Below are positions 25,291-33,403 of a stretch of DNA of 64,000 nucleotides, one piece after another. Made by a program: the position numbers and the translations under genes. The DNA comes from Nocardia sp. NRRL S-836 (GTDB taxonomy: Bacteria > Actinomycetota > Actinomycetes > Mycobacteriales > Pseudonocardiaceae), in NCBI RefSeq assembly GCF_001279525.1, contig NZ_LGDY01000108.1, positions 34,480 to 98,479 on the forward strand, read 5' to 3'. Position 1 is the stretch's first letter. Each line of letters begins with the position of its first letter. A model generated the notes under the pieces. That model did no database searches. It had not been told where the DNA came from and saw only the letters and a program-made list of their open reading frames with translations.

Positions 25291-25844
25291 AGTGCCTCCT
25301 CGACCAGAGCGCCGCGCACCGTGCGCTGCGCACGAGAGATGCGGGACTTCACCGTGCCGACCGGGATGCCGAGCACCTGGGCGATCTGCGCCTGGGTGAG
25401 GTCCGACCACGCGGACATCTCCAGCACCTCGCGGTCCGCGGCGGGCAGCTTCTCCAGCTCCGCGATCACCGCCCGCGTCCTGGTCTCCGCGTCCACCCGC
25501 CGGGCCACGTCGTCGGCGTGGTCACCGGCCGGGTCGGGCAGCGGCACCTTGTCCAGCGCGGCCCTGTACCGCGATCGGGAGCGGTGGTGGTTGCGGGTGA
25601 CACCCAGTGCGACGCCGTACAGCCACGGCAGCAGTGACCACGACGGGGATCCGTCGACCGTCACGGACCGGCGTTTGCGCCACGTCTCCATGAACACCAC
25701 CGACACCAGGTCCTCGGCCACGGCCCATCCGCCGGTGCGGCGCAGGCAGTAGGCGAACACGGCCTGGGCGTGCCGCTCGAACAAGAGCCCGAACGCGTCG
25801 CCGTCGCCGGCCCGGACGCGCCCCCAGAGTTCCTCGTCGGTCAC
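25287..25844 (-). CDS. ECF-type RNA polymerase sigma factor
   Basis: 185 residues from GTG 25844 with GAGGAGG 4 nt upstream. Region 2 is visible around FGLLFERHAQAVFAYCLRRT and AEDLVSVVFMETWRKR, and region 4 around LEKLPAADREVLEMSAWSDL then TQAQIAQVLGIPVGTVKSRI. Region 3 is absent, as in group IV sigma factors. The next gene, overlapping by 4 nt, encodes a single-span membrane protein. No promoter resembling its own target could be recognised. Confidence 0.93.
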   Translation of the reverse strand: MTDEELWGRVRAGDGDAFGLLFERHAQAVFAYCLRRTGGWAVAEDLVSVVFMETWRKRRSVTVDGSPSWSLLPWLYGVALGVTRNHHRSRSRYRAALDKVPLPDPAGDHADDVARRVDAETRTRAVIAELEKLPAADREVLEMSAWSDLTQAQIAQVLGIPVGTVKSRISRAQRTVRGALVEEAL

Positions 25845-25890
25845 GGACCCTCCTCTCTGCCCCGTTCATGTCCGCAGGAGGAGGGGTGGT

Positions 25891-26478
25891 TCACGACTCG
25901 ACCAGTCCCGGCCGGTCCGGGTGGTCGTAGCGCACGACGAGGTCGGCCACCGGCTCGTAGTCGTCGAACGCGGGCAGCGTCCACTGCTCGGCCGTCTTGC
26001 GCCGCAACGCACCGGGCGAGAGCCACAGGTGCACGGTCAGCTCCGCGGGCAGCCACCGGTCGAGCAGCAGCGTGCCGTCGACGAGCACCACGCCGTTCTC
26101 CGGCACGTCCACGTACTCGGCGCGGCTGGCCCGGTCGGTCGCGGCGTTCCACAACGACGGCAGCACCTTGCCGTCGAGCGCGGGGTCGAGGACCTCGCGC
26201 TGCAGACCGGCGAGGTCGAACCAGTCGTTGCGGTAGGAGTACGGGTCGGTGCGGCCGTGTTCCAGCCGCACCGACGCCGGTCGCAGGAAGTCCTCTGTGG
26301 ACACCCGTTGCACGAACCGGCCCAAGGCGCGCAACGGTTCCACGAGGGCGTCCGCGAGCTTGCCCGGCTCGGCGGCGGGCGCGCCGTCGACGAGCACGCG
26401 CACCCGGCCGGGCAGCGCGCTGATCCGCGAGACGATCTCGGCGACCAGCGTGTCGTGGGACAGGGGCCGGACCTTCAT
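25891..26478 (-). CDS. Uridine kinase-like P-loop protein with degenerate Walker A
   Basis: 195 residues. Sequence order matches actinobacterial uridine-kinase-like proteins: a start strand RVRVLVDG, a helix, the RPASVRLEHGRTDPYSYRND segment, DGTLLLDR and VHLWLSPGALRRKTAEQW. The expected GxxxxGK(S/T) loop is replaced by GAPAAEPGKLA, so phosphate binding may be lost. It overlaps the DUF402 gene by ATGA and so is translationally coupled. It may act on a nucleoside or simply bind one; function is uncertain. Confidence 0.75.
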   Translation of the reverse strand: MKVRPLSHDTLVAEIVSRISALPGRVRVLVDGAPAAEPGKLADALVEPLRALGRFVQRVSTEDFLRPASVRLEHGRTDPYSYRNDWFDLAGLQREVLDPALDGKVLPSLWNAATDRASRAEYVDVPENGVVLVDGTLLLDRWLPAELTVHLWLSPGALRRKTAEQWTLPAFDDYEPVADLVVRYDHPDRPGLVES

Positions 26479-27026
26479 CGCCACACCGGCTGCCAGTCCG
26501 CCCAGGCCGGGTCCCACCAGGACTCGCCGGACGCGAGCATCGCCTCGATCCTGCGGCCCTCCGCCCTGATCGACTCGGCTTCCGCCGCGGAGTACTTGCC
26601 GCTCGCGACCTGCTCCTCGAACTCGTCGAGGTCGCGCTGCTCCCACGTACCGTCGGGCGCCACCGTGTAGTCCAGTGCGTGGTCGAGCGTCTCGAAACCG
26701 TCGTCCGTGCGGCGGTAGGGCGCCTGGAGGTTCAGGTAGTAGTTGCCGAAGTGGCGGTCGTCGCCGTGCCAGAACAGGTCGACCGAGTAGGCGTCGTCCG
26801 GGCGGTGCAGCATGAGTTTGCCGTGACCGCGCCAGAACCCGCGCCCGGGCCGGTCCCACGGGTGCGGGTGGTGGTGGTCGGGGTAGGTGAGCCGGGTGCC
26901 CGGCTCCACGAACACCGCGAGCAGTCCCGGCTCGTCGACGACGACCCTGGTGGGCATCTCCGACCACACCCTGCCGTGCAGCACCTCCCGCCGCACGACC
27001 ACCTCACCCGGCGTGAACAACCTCAT
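26475..27026 (-). CDS. DUF402-domain protein
   Basis: 183 residues. Centred on about residues 60-150 it shows the DUF402 beta-barrel pattern: PGRGFWRGHGKLMLHRPDDA, SVDLFWHGDDRHFGNYYLNL, and DHALDYTVAPDGTW with EQRDLDEFEEQV. DUF402 includes FomD, a nucleotide-phosphonate hydrolase with a divalent metal; the Asp/Glu residues of that site appear present. It is downstream of and overlaps the flavin monooxygenase gene by 23 nt, and is coupled to the kinase-like gene. Substrate unknown. Confidence 0.85.
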   Translation of the reverse strand: MRLFTPGEVVVRREVLHGRVWSEMPTRVVVDEPGLLAVFVEPGTRLTYPDHHHPHPWDRPGRGFWRGHGKLMLHRPDDAYSVDLFWHGDDRHFGNYYLNLQAPYRRTDDGFETLDHALDYTVAPDGTWEQRDLDEFEEQVASGKYSAAEAESIRAEGRRIEAMLASGESWWDPAWADWQPVWR

Positions 27027-28278
27027 GCGCCGAACTTACGTGATCGCGCTCCGCCGCGTCCCTGGCCATCATCCGGCGCTTGAGCGCGGGAACGGCGTTG
27101 GTGACGCGCAGGAAGGTGCGGAACATGGCGAGCATGACCCGGCCGATCACGGGCTTGTGCAGTGCGCCGTTGCCGTCCATCTGCTCACGGGAGGCGAGCA
27201 CGGCCTCGAACCCGTACCTGACCATCTCCCGCTCGTACTCGGAGATGGCGGTGACCGGGTTCTTGCCGTGGTGGGCCTCGGTGAGCTTGCGGGTCAGCAG
27301 TTCCGCGTCGCGCAGGGCGGTGTTCGCGCCGATGCCGCGGCCCGGCGTCATGAGGTGCACGGCGTCACCGATCAGCGTGACGTTGCTGGCCTCCCACGGC
27401 TGCACCGGCTCGGACGTGCGGACCTTGATCTGGAACACGGTCCGCGGGTCGGCGAGGCGGAAGAGCTCGCGCAGGTCCGGGTGGAACTTCGGGGTCAGGT
27501 CCAGCACGACCTGCTTGAGCTGTTCCTGGCTCAGGTCCTTGAGCTCGGGGAACTTGTCGTGCGAGGCGGCGAAGCCCCACATGATGTAGTCGTCCTCGAC
27601 GCCCGCGGTCTCGAAGCGCATGACGTGGATGATCACGAACGCGCCGCGCGGGCCGTAGAGCAGCGTCACGGCGCGTTCCGCCTGCGGTGGCAACAGCTTC
27701 ACGTTCTCCGGCGTGAGCGGCAGCTTGCCGGCGATCGAGGTGATGCCGGTGTCGGAGATCCTGGCGTGCGGCAGGTACTGCCTGCGCACCCTGGACTGCG
27801 CGCCGTCCGCGCCGACCAGCACGTCACCGGTCTCGGAGGTGCCATCGGCGAAGAACGCCGTCACCGAGCCGTCGTCGTTGCGGCTGAAGTGCGTGAAGGT
27901 CTTGTCGAACCGCACGACGTCGTCCAGGCCGCCCAGCAGCGCGGTCCGCATCGCGATGCGGCTGACCGACTTCTCGCTGCGGGACTCGTCCGCCTGCTCG
28001 GGCAGCTCCGCGACGAGCAGCTCCCGGTACTTCTCCGTGCGCATGTTGATCAGCTTCGGCGGCAGTGCCGTGGTGCGGACGAACTCCGTGAACACCTCGG
28101 GCGGTAAGCAGCTGTGCAGTGCTTTGCTGCCATCAGGGCTGATCCCGACCCGGTAGCCGATCAGCATGCTGCGCGGTGTGCGGTCGCGCTCGAACAGCGC
28201 CACGTCCACGCCCGCCTTCTTCAGCCCGTGCGCCAGGCACAGGCCACCGGTCCCCGCTCCGATGATGAGTACGCGCAT
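27004..28278 (-). CDS. FAD-dependent monooxygenase (PHBH/aromatic hydroxylase type)
   Basis: 424 residues, with GGGGGA 4 nt before the ATG. The FAD motif GAGTGG is at residues 7-12, the central DG motif is VLVGADGAQSRVRR, and the second FAD motif is VTLIGDAVHLMTPGRGIGAN. These belong to class A flavoprotein hydroxylases that use NAD(P)H and oxygen on aromatic or polyketide substrates. No biosynthetic cluster surrounds it. An inverted repeat overlaps its promoter region, suggesting control by a local or distant MarR/TetR-type repressor. Confidence 0.9.
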   Translation of the reverse strand: MRVLIIGAGTGGLCLAHGLKKAGVDVALFERDRTPRSMLIGYRVGISPDGSKALHSCLPPEVFTEFVRTTALPPKLINMRTEKYRELLVAELPEQADESRSEKSVSRIAMRTALLGGLDDVVRFDKTFTHFSRNDDGSVTAFFADGTSETGDVLVGADGAQSRVRRQYLPHARISDTGITSIAGKLPLTPENVKLLPPQAERAVTLLYGPRGAFVIIHVMRFETAGVEDDYIMWGFAASHDKFPELKDLSQEQLKQVVLDLTPKFHPDLRELFRLADPRTVFQIKVRTSEPVQPWEASNVTLIGDAVHLMTPGRGIGANTALRDAELLTRKLTEAHHGKNPVTAISEYEREMVRYGFEAVLASREQMDGNGALHKPVIGRVMLAMFRTFLRVTNAVPALKRRMMARDAAERDHVSSAHEVVHAG

Positions 28279-28297
28279 GATTTCCCCCTCGACAAAG

Positions 28298-28316
28298 TAT
28301 CTTAGTCGAGAAGATA
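28298..28316. promoter_or_regulatory. Inverted repeat upstream of flavin monooxygenase
   Basis: Arms TATCTT and AAGATA are perfectly complementary with a 7-nt centre. They sit 20-38 nt before the ATG and overlap the likely -10, as expected for a repressor site. This is an AT-rich patch in an otherwise GC-rich region. Confidence 0.55.
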
Positions 28317-28336
28317 TTCAGTTCCTGAGAGTCTTG

Positions 28337-29782
28337 TCAATCGTCCTGGTCGAGCCTCCGCAGCCGGGCGTTCGTGATCGCGAGCCGCACGTCGTTCGGC
28401 GGCAGCAGCCTGACCAGCTGTTCCATCGCCTCGGCGTCGTGCTCGCCGGAGTCGGTCTGGGTGAACGTCCACAGCGCGTTCGCGTCGCCGCGCGACAGCA
28501 CCGCCCTGCGCACGCCGCTGGCCAGGTCGTCGCGCTCGGCCAGCACGATCGGCGCCTCCGAGCGGGACAGCAGCGTGCCGCGGTACCGGGCGGCGGCCAG
28601 CGGCACGTCACCGTCCCGCAGCGCGGCGCGCACGGCCAGGAAGTCCGCCTCCACGTGCGTGGTCAGCCGGTACGGGCGGGTCGCGAGCACGCCGGTGCCC
28701 AGCTGCGCGCGCAACCGGTGCAGCTCGGCGCGCACGGTCGTCGGGTTGCCGCGTTCGCCGTAGAGCCGCAACGCGAGCTGGTCCGCGGTCAGGCCGCCGT
28801 GCAACGCCAGCGCGCAGAGGATCTCCGCGTGCCGCAACGAGATCGGCACCTCGCGCGCGTCCAGCACCACCTTCGGTTCGGGCAGCAGGAACGACAGCGA
28901 CAGCACCGGGCGGCGCACGAGCCGTTGCCGCGGCACCCGCAGCAGGTAGCCCTGGGCGAGCGGTTCCAGCACGGCGTCCCGGCCGTCCGGCAGCCGCACC
29001 CGGTCCGACGACACGTCCACGCGCGGCGGCACCAGCCCGTACGGCTCGGCGGCCACCACCCGGCCGGTCGAGCTGAGCAGCGCGCCGGGCTCGCCGCGCA
29101 ACGCGACCAGGTGCCGCATGTTGCGCGCCCGCAGCTCCTCGTCCCTGGCGTTCATCCTCGCCAGCAGCGCCGACTCGGCCAGCCGGGCCGACGCCGACAC
29201 CAGCGCCACCATCGACGGGTGCATCGTCTCGACCGGGCCGCTGAGGTCGATGACCCCGATCGTCTCGCCGGTGTCCGGGTCGCGCACCGGGCTCCCCGCG
29301 CACGTCCAGTGGTGGTAGGTCCGCACCAGGTGCTCCGCGGAGTGGACCGTGACGCTGGAGTTCACCGCGAGCGCGGTGCCCATCGCGTTCGTCCCCGCCG
29401 AGTCCTCCGACCAGCGCGTTCCCTCCGCCAGGCCGACGTTCTCGGCGTACGAGCGGGTGTGGTGGGAGCCCTCGCACCACAGGATGTGGCCCTGGGCGTC
29501 CGCGACCACCATGATGTGCTTCGCCTCCTGCGCGAAGCCCAGCAGCGTCTCGCGCAGCACCGGCAGCGTCGGGTGCAGCGGGTGCCGCTCGCGCAGCTCC
29601 GGCAGCTCGTCGGGGGCGAACACCGTGGGGGCCGTGTGCAGGTCCGGGTTCACGTTGGCCGCCAGTGACCGTTGCCACGACGCCGAGATGACGGAGCGTG
29701 GCGAAACGGCCGTGCGAGTGCCACTCAACACGGCATCTCTAACCCGGTTAAGCAACAGTGCGTGTTGCCTGGGGTCGGCCAT
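28337..29782 (-). CDS. GAF-domain transcriptional regulator (AcoR-like, without AAA+ domain)
   Basis: 481 residues from ATG 29782 (a TTG 24 nt further upstream is possible). A GAF domain spans about residues 70-220, with HIMVVADAQGHILWCEG and DLSGPVETMHPSMVALV. A central GEPGALLSSTGRVVAAEPYG region follows, then a C-terminal winged/helix-turn-helix region with ISLRHAEILCALALHGGLTA and a repeat-rich tail. This is the actinobacterial version of the regulator found beside ethanol or aldehyde oxidation genes. It faces the aldehyde dehydrogenase-like gene at 29892, its presumed target. Confidence 0.85.
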   Translation of the reverse strand: MADPRQHALLLNRVRDAVLSGTRTAVSPRSVISASWQRSLAANVNPDLHTAPTVFAPDELPELRERHPLHPTLPVLRETLLGFAQEAKHIMVVADAQGHILWCEGSHHTRSYAENVGLAEGTRWSEDSAGTNAMGTALAVNSSVTVHSAEHLVRTYHHWTCAGSPVRDPDTGETIGVIDLSGPVETMHPSMVALVSASARLAESALLARMNARDEELRARNMRHLVALRGEPGALLSSTGRVVAAEPYGLVPPRVDVSSDRVRLPDGRDAVLEPLAQGYLLRVPRQRLVRRPVLSLSFLLPEPKVVLDAREVPISLRHAEILCALALHGGLTADQLALRLYGERGNPTTVRAELHRLRAQLGTGVLATRPYRLTTHVEADFLAVRAALRDGDVPLAAARYRGTLLSRSEAPIVLAERDDLASGVRRAVLSRGDANALWTFTQTDSGEHDAEAMEQLVRLLPPNDVRLAITNARLRRLDQDD

Positions 29783-29801
29783 CACTGATCCATCCACGGC
29801 G

Positions 29802-29819
29802 TGCAACGAGCATGCAACG
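29802..29819. promoter_or_regulatory. Direct repeat TGCAACG in the GAF regulator-ALDH gap
   Basis: TGCAACG occurs at 29802-29808 and 29813-29819, a spacing of 11 bp (one helical turn). It is a candidate binding site for the GAF regulator in the 109-bp divergent gap; no other repeat was seen there. Confidence 0.4.
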
Positions 29820-29891
29820 TTCCGCTGCCTACTTTCTCATCTTCCCCACCCCACCAGGTCCGGTGGGCCATCTTCTGGCAGGAGTCGAGAA

Positions 29892-31229
29892 ATGACGCAG
29901 TACGCGGCGCCGGGTCAGCCCGGCAGCGTGGTCGCGTACCGGCCGAGGTACGACCACTTCATCGGCGGCGACCACGTGCCGCCCGTGTCCGGGGAGTACG
30001 TCGAGAACGTGACCCCGGTGACCGGGGACGTGTTCACGGAGGTCGCCCGCGGTACCGACGCCGACCGCGCGCGTGCGCTGCACTCGGCCAGCGGTGCCGC
30101 ACGGGCGTGGGGACGCACCACGGCACGAGAGCGCGCCACGGTGCTGGGCGAGATCGCCGACCGCGTGGAGGAACACGCCACCGAGCTCGCCGTCGCGGAG
30201 ACGTGGGACAACGGCAAGCCCGTGCGCGAGGCGCTGGTCAGCGACGTGCCGATGCTGATCGAGCAGTTCCGCCAGTTCGCCGCCGTCATCCGCACCGAGG
30301 TCGGCACCGTCGAGCAGCTCGGTGACGGCATCGCCGACTACCGCTCCCACCAGCCCATCGGCGTGGTGCAGCGCCGGCTCGGCTGGGCGTTCCCGCTGCT
30401 GCACGCCGGCCGCGTGCTCGCCCCCGCGCTCGCCGCCGGGAACGCCGTGGTCCTGGAGCCCGCGCTGCAGACGCCCGCGTCGATCCACGTGCTCATGGAC
30501 GTGATCGCCGACCTGCTGCCGCCCGGTGTGGTGAACGTGGTCACCGGGTCGGATGACCACCCGGTCGTGGCCGGTCGTTGCCCGAACATCTTCTTCGCCG
30601 ACGTCGTCGCCCAGCGCGACGGCTTCCTCGACAAGGCGCTGGAGGGCTTCGCGATGTTCGCGGCCAACCAGGGCCAGATCGCCACGGCCCCGTCGCGCGC
30701 GCTCGTGCAGACCGCCGGCTACGAGGAACTGCTGAACCTGGCCACCGAGCGCACGCGGCAGATCCGCACCGGCAACCCCCTCGACACCGACACGATGATC
30801 GGCGCCGTGGTCAGCCTGGCGCAGCGCGACCGCGTCCTCGCCTACGTCGAGCGCGGCAAGGCCGAGGGTGCCCGCCTGGTCGCCGGTGGCGAGGCCGACG
30901 GCCACTACGTGCAGCCGACGATCTTCGAGGGCGACCACCGCTCCGCCGTGTTCGCCGACGACGTGCTCGGCCCGGTCGTGTCGGTGACGAGGTTCGACGA
31001 CCGCGACGACGCCGTGAAGATCGCGAACGAGGCCACCGCCCAGCTCGGCGCCGGGGTCTGGTCCCGCGACGTCGCGTTCGCCCACACCCTCGGCCAGGAC
31101 CTGCGCGCCGACCGGGTCTGGGTGAACAGCTACCACGTGTACCCGGCGAACACCGCGGTGCTCGCCGAGTACCGGCGGGTGAAGCACCTGCTGGTCAGCT
31201 ACTCCGACCGCACGCAGGGCTACTTCTAG
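29892..31229 (+). CDS. Aldehyde dehydrogenase-family pseudoenzyme (ExaC-like scaffold, catalytic motifs lost)
   Basis: 445 residues from ATG 29892 (AGGAG 7 nt upstream), against about 506 for ExaC-type enzymes. The fold is clearly ALDH: YDHFIGGDHVPPVSGEYVEN, LAPALAAGNAVVLEPALQTP, CPNIFFADV, and the tail VKHLLVSYSDRTQGYF. All key residues differ. WNFP is WAFP (A166), the NAD Lys of VLKPAEQTP is Glu 189, the region with FTGxTxxG is deleted (about 38 residues), the catalytic Glu of ELGGKSPN is Val 225, and the catalytic Cys of VCTCPSR is Ala 264 (IATAPSR). About 17 residues before the tail are also missing. The frame is open and codon use is normal, so this looks like a maintained non-catalytic protein. 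Confidence 0.85.
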   Translation: MTQYAAPGQPGSVVAYRPRYDHFIGGDHVPPVSGEYVENVTPVTGDVFTEVARGTDADRARALHSASGAARAWGRTTARERATVLGEIADRVEEHATELAVAETWDNGKPVREALVSDVPMLIEQFRQFAAVIRTEVGTVEQLGDGIADYRSHQPIGVVQRRLGWAFPLLHAGRVLAPALAAGNAVVLEPALQTPASIHVLMDVIADLLPPGVVNVVTGSDDHPVVAGRCPNIFFADVVAQRDGFLDKALEGFAMFAANQGQIATAPSRALVQTAGYEELLNLATERTRQIRTGNPLDTDTMIGAVVSLAQRDRVLAYVERGKAEGARLVAGGEADGHYVQPTIFEGDHRSAVFADDVLGPVVSVTRFDDRDDAVKIANEATAQLGAGVWSRDVAFAHTLGQDLRADRVWVNSYHVYPANTAVLAEYRRVKHLLVSYSDRTQGYF

Positions 31230-32789
31230 CTAGTTCGTCCAGGGCACCTGGGTGGAGGGGTGGTAGTTGATGCCCATGACCTTCCACCTGGGTGCCTGCG
31301 CGCCCAGCCGCGGCGCGAACCGCTCCCAGTCGTGCACGCTCGCCGGGGCCCAGCCGAGCTCGGCGACGACGGGCAGCCGCGGGAAGGCCATGTACTCGAT
31401 GTCGGCGGACGTCCGGATCGTCTCCGTCCACAGTGGAGCCTCAACCCCGCGGACGTTCTTCTCGGTGACGCCGTCGAGGTACGCACCGGGGTTCCAGCCG
31501 TAGGCGTCCTTCACCTCGACGTAGCCCGCCCAGTTCAGCCCGAGCTTGGTGTCCTTGTCGTACTTCATGTCGAGGTAGATCCGGTTCGCCGGCGACATGA
31601 GCACCTCGTTGCCGCGCCGCGCCGCCGCGGCCACGTCGGCGTTCGTCGACGTGGTGCCCCAGAACTGCGGGATCACCTCGGTGTCCTCGGTGGTCTTGAT
31701 GAACTCGTGCCAGCCGATGGTCGTCTTGCCGTGCTTCCGCACGATCGGCAGCACCCGGTCCATGAACGTCCGGTAGTCCGCGTCGGGGGTGCTGTGCGCC
31801 TCGTCGCCGCCGATGTGGAGGTACGGGCCGGGCGTGATCGCCGAAACCTCGCGGACGACGTCCTCGACGAACCTGTACGTGATGTCCTTGTCGATGCACA
31901 GCGACGAGAACCCGACCCCGGTGCCGGTGTAGAGCGGCCGCTTCTGGCCGTCGCAGTTGAGCTCGGCGTAGCTCGCCTGGGCAGCGTTGGTGTGGCCGGG
32001 CATGTCGAACTCGGGGATCACCGTGATACCGCGGCTGCGCGCGTGGGCCACGAGGTCCTTGTACTGCTCCTGCGTGTAGAACAGCGCGCCCGTGCGGCCA
32101 CCGACCTCGGTGCTGCCGCCGATCTTGGTGAGCTCGGGCCACGACTTGATCTCCAGCCGCCACCCCTGGTCGTCGCTCAGGTGGAGGTGGAAGTAATTGA
32201 TCTTGTACATCGCCAGCTGGTCGATGTAGCGCTTCACCTGGTCCGTGGTGAAGAAGTGCCGGCTCACGTCGAGCATCGCGCCGCGGTGCCGGTACCGCGG
32301 GGTGTCGGTGATGCTGGTGCCGCTGACCTGCCACGGGCCCGGCTGCCCGGTCTTCGCCTCGGCCTTGGCCGGCAGGAGCTGGCGGAGCGTGGCGATGCCG
32401 TTGAAGTGGCCTGCCGCGGAGTTCGCCCGGATGACCACCTGCTTCGGCGTGACGTCCAGTTTGTAGCCCTCCGGGCCGAGCTTCGGGTCGGCTGCCGTGG
32501 TGAGGACGATGCCGCCGCCGGTGACGCCGGTGGTGATCGGGAGGGCGAAACCGGTGGAGGGGCGGAGGGTCTCGGCCAGCAGGGCGGCCGCTGGGCGGGC
32601 TTTTTGCGTCGTCAGCTGGATCTTCGACGACGGGGAGAGGGTGAAGGTGACGCCGGTGTGCTGGGTGATCTTGGCGGGGTGGGGGATCAGGTGGTGCGGT
32701 TGCGGGGCCGCATCGGCTGTTCCGGTCACCAGGGCTCCAGATGCGACGATCAGCACGGCTGCCAGGGTTCGCGCTCGGTGTGGGGCCAC
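31230..32789 (-). CDS. Secreted beta-N-acetylhexosaminidase, GH20
   Basis: 519 residues from GTG 32789 (GGAGG 8 nt upstream). The signal peptide ends near ALVTGTADA. An N-terminal GH20b domain precedes the (beta/alpha)8 barrel, with HLHLSDDQGWRLEIKSWPEL, IPEFDMPGHTNAA and the catalytic pair in HIGGDEAH (about 325-332; Asp-Glu of substrate-assisted catalysis). The WAGYVEVKDAYGWNPG segment lines the pocket. The enzyme releases terminal GlcNAc from chitin or peptidoglycan fragments outside the cell. A DasR-like site lies 72 nt upstream. Its stop abuts the stop of the convergent ALDH-like gene (CTAGCTAG). Confidence 0.95.
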   Translation of the reverse strand: MAPHRARTLAAVLIVASGALVTGTADAAPQPHHLIPHPAKITQHTGVTFTLSPSSKIQLTTQKARPAAALLAETLRPSTGFALPITTGVTGGGIVLTTAADPKLGPEGYKLDVTPKQVVIRANSAAGHFNGIATLRQLLPAKAEAKTGQPGPWQVSGTSITDTPRYRHRGAMLDVSRHFFTTDQVKRYIDQLAMYKINYFHLHLSDDQGWRLEIKSWPELTKIGGSTEVGGRTGALFYTQEQYKDLVAHARSRGITVIPEFDMPGHTNAAQASYAELNCDGQKRPLYTGTGVGFSSLCIDKDITYRFVEDVVREVSAITPGPYLHIGGDEAHSTPDADYRTFMDRVLPIVRKHGKTTIGWHEFIKTTEDTEVIPQFWGTTSTNADVAAAARRGNEVLMSPANRIYLDMKYDKDTKLGLNWAGYVEVKDAYGWNPGAYLDGVTEKNVRGVEAPLWTETIRTSADIEYMAFPRLPVVAELGWAPASVHDWERFAPRLGAQAPRWKVMGINYHPSTQVPWTN

Positions 32790-32860
32790 GGCTTGGTCCT
32801 CCAGGGGGATCGAGCGGTGGCGGCGGTTCGAATCACGGTTCCAGGCGGGAGTGGGGGTGT

Positions 32861-32876
32861 CAAGGTCCAGACCAAT
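32861..32876. promoter_or_regulatory. DasR-like responsive element (dre)
   Basis: The core GGTCCAGACC at 32864-32873 differs by one base from the dyad GGTCTAGACC of actinomycete dre sites; the flanks (CAA, AAT) are looser. It lies 72 nt upstream of the GH20 start. In streptomycetes DasR, a GntR repressor relieved by glucosamine-6-P, controls chitin and GlcNAc genes, including hexosaminidases. Confidence 0.6.
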
Positions 32877-32900
32877 GTGCGGGCTGCCTGTTCGGCTGTC

Positions 32901-32917
32901 CTGGGGCTCCGCCCCAG
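32901..32917. repeat. REP-like hairpin CTGGGGCTCCGCCCCAG
   Basis: A 7-bp stem with a 3-nt loop, followed by ACCCC. Copies of this GGGGCTCCGCCCC palindrome are widespread between genes in streptomycetes and relatives, so it is probably one member of a dispersed family. Confidence 0.5.
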
Positions 32918-33015
32918 ACCCCGACACTCCCAAAGAAGCCCTCCAGCGCCACTCGCGGGTTGATGGCACGCCTGTTTGTGTTGGGCGGCTGCCGGTTGCG
33001 TTGTTGGGTTGCGTT

Positions 33016-33082
33016 GCGGTGGGTGGCTGCCCCTCAGGCCCTGCAAACGGTCGGAGCGCTAGACGGGGAAGCCACCCACCGC
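33016..33082. repeat. Large inverted repeat, 18-bp arms, 31-nt loop
   Basis: The left arm 33016-33033 (GCGGTGGGTGGCTGCCCC) pairs with the right arm 33065-33082 (GGGGAAGCCACCCACCGC) with a single G-A mismatch. No T tract on either side. It could be a transcription-end or processing structure for the CYTH-CHAD mRNA, or a relic of a small mobile element. Confidence 0.65.
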
Positions 33083-33403
33083 GGAACCGCCGTCGAAGAG
33101 CTTCTGGCGTCTCGCCTTCGGCTCGAATGCAAGTCTTGCCTTCGGCTGCGCCGAACCGCAGGTCGAAGGCGGGGGCCTCACTCGGTCGAGTGAAGCTTGT
33201 CCGGATCCACGGGTGCGGTCGTCTCTATTACGTGTGCTGGTTCCGGTGTCCTACAACCATGGTCATCTCCGCCCGCGAAAAAGGAAGCGCGCGAGGGGCG
33301 TGGCCACGGTCATGGGATGCGGTGGCGGCCTCGGGTCAACGGAATCGGCCCCAGGCCGGAGGAACCAGCCCGGGGGTGACGGAATCGGCCCTGGGCAACG
33401 GGA

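Larger units (their letters stand above)
32877..33403. other. Gene-free spacer with hairpins and short repeats
   Basis: Frames here lack start context and family resemblance. The stretch holds the hairpin CTGGGGC-TCC-GCCCCAG, a large 18-bp-arm inverted repeat (described separately), two GCCTTCGGCT motifs near 33114 and 33140, and two copies of ACGGAATCGGCC (33339-33350, 33379-33390; 40 bp apart). It is the 3' flank of the CYTH-CHAD gene and the far upstream region of the GH20 gene. Confidence 0.5.
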
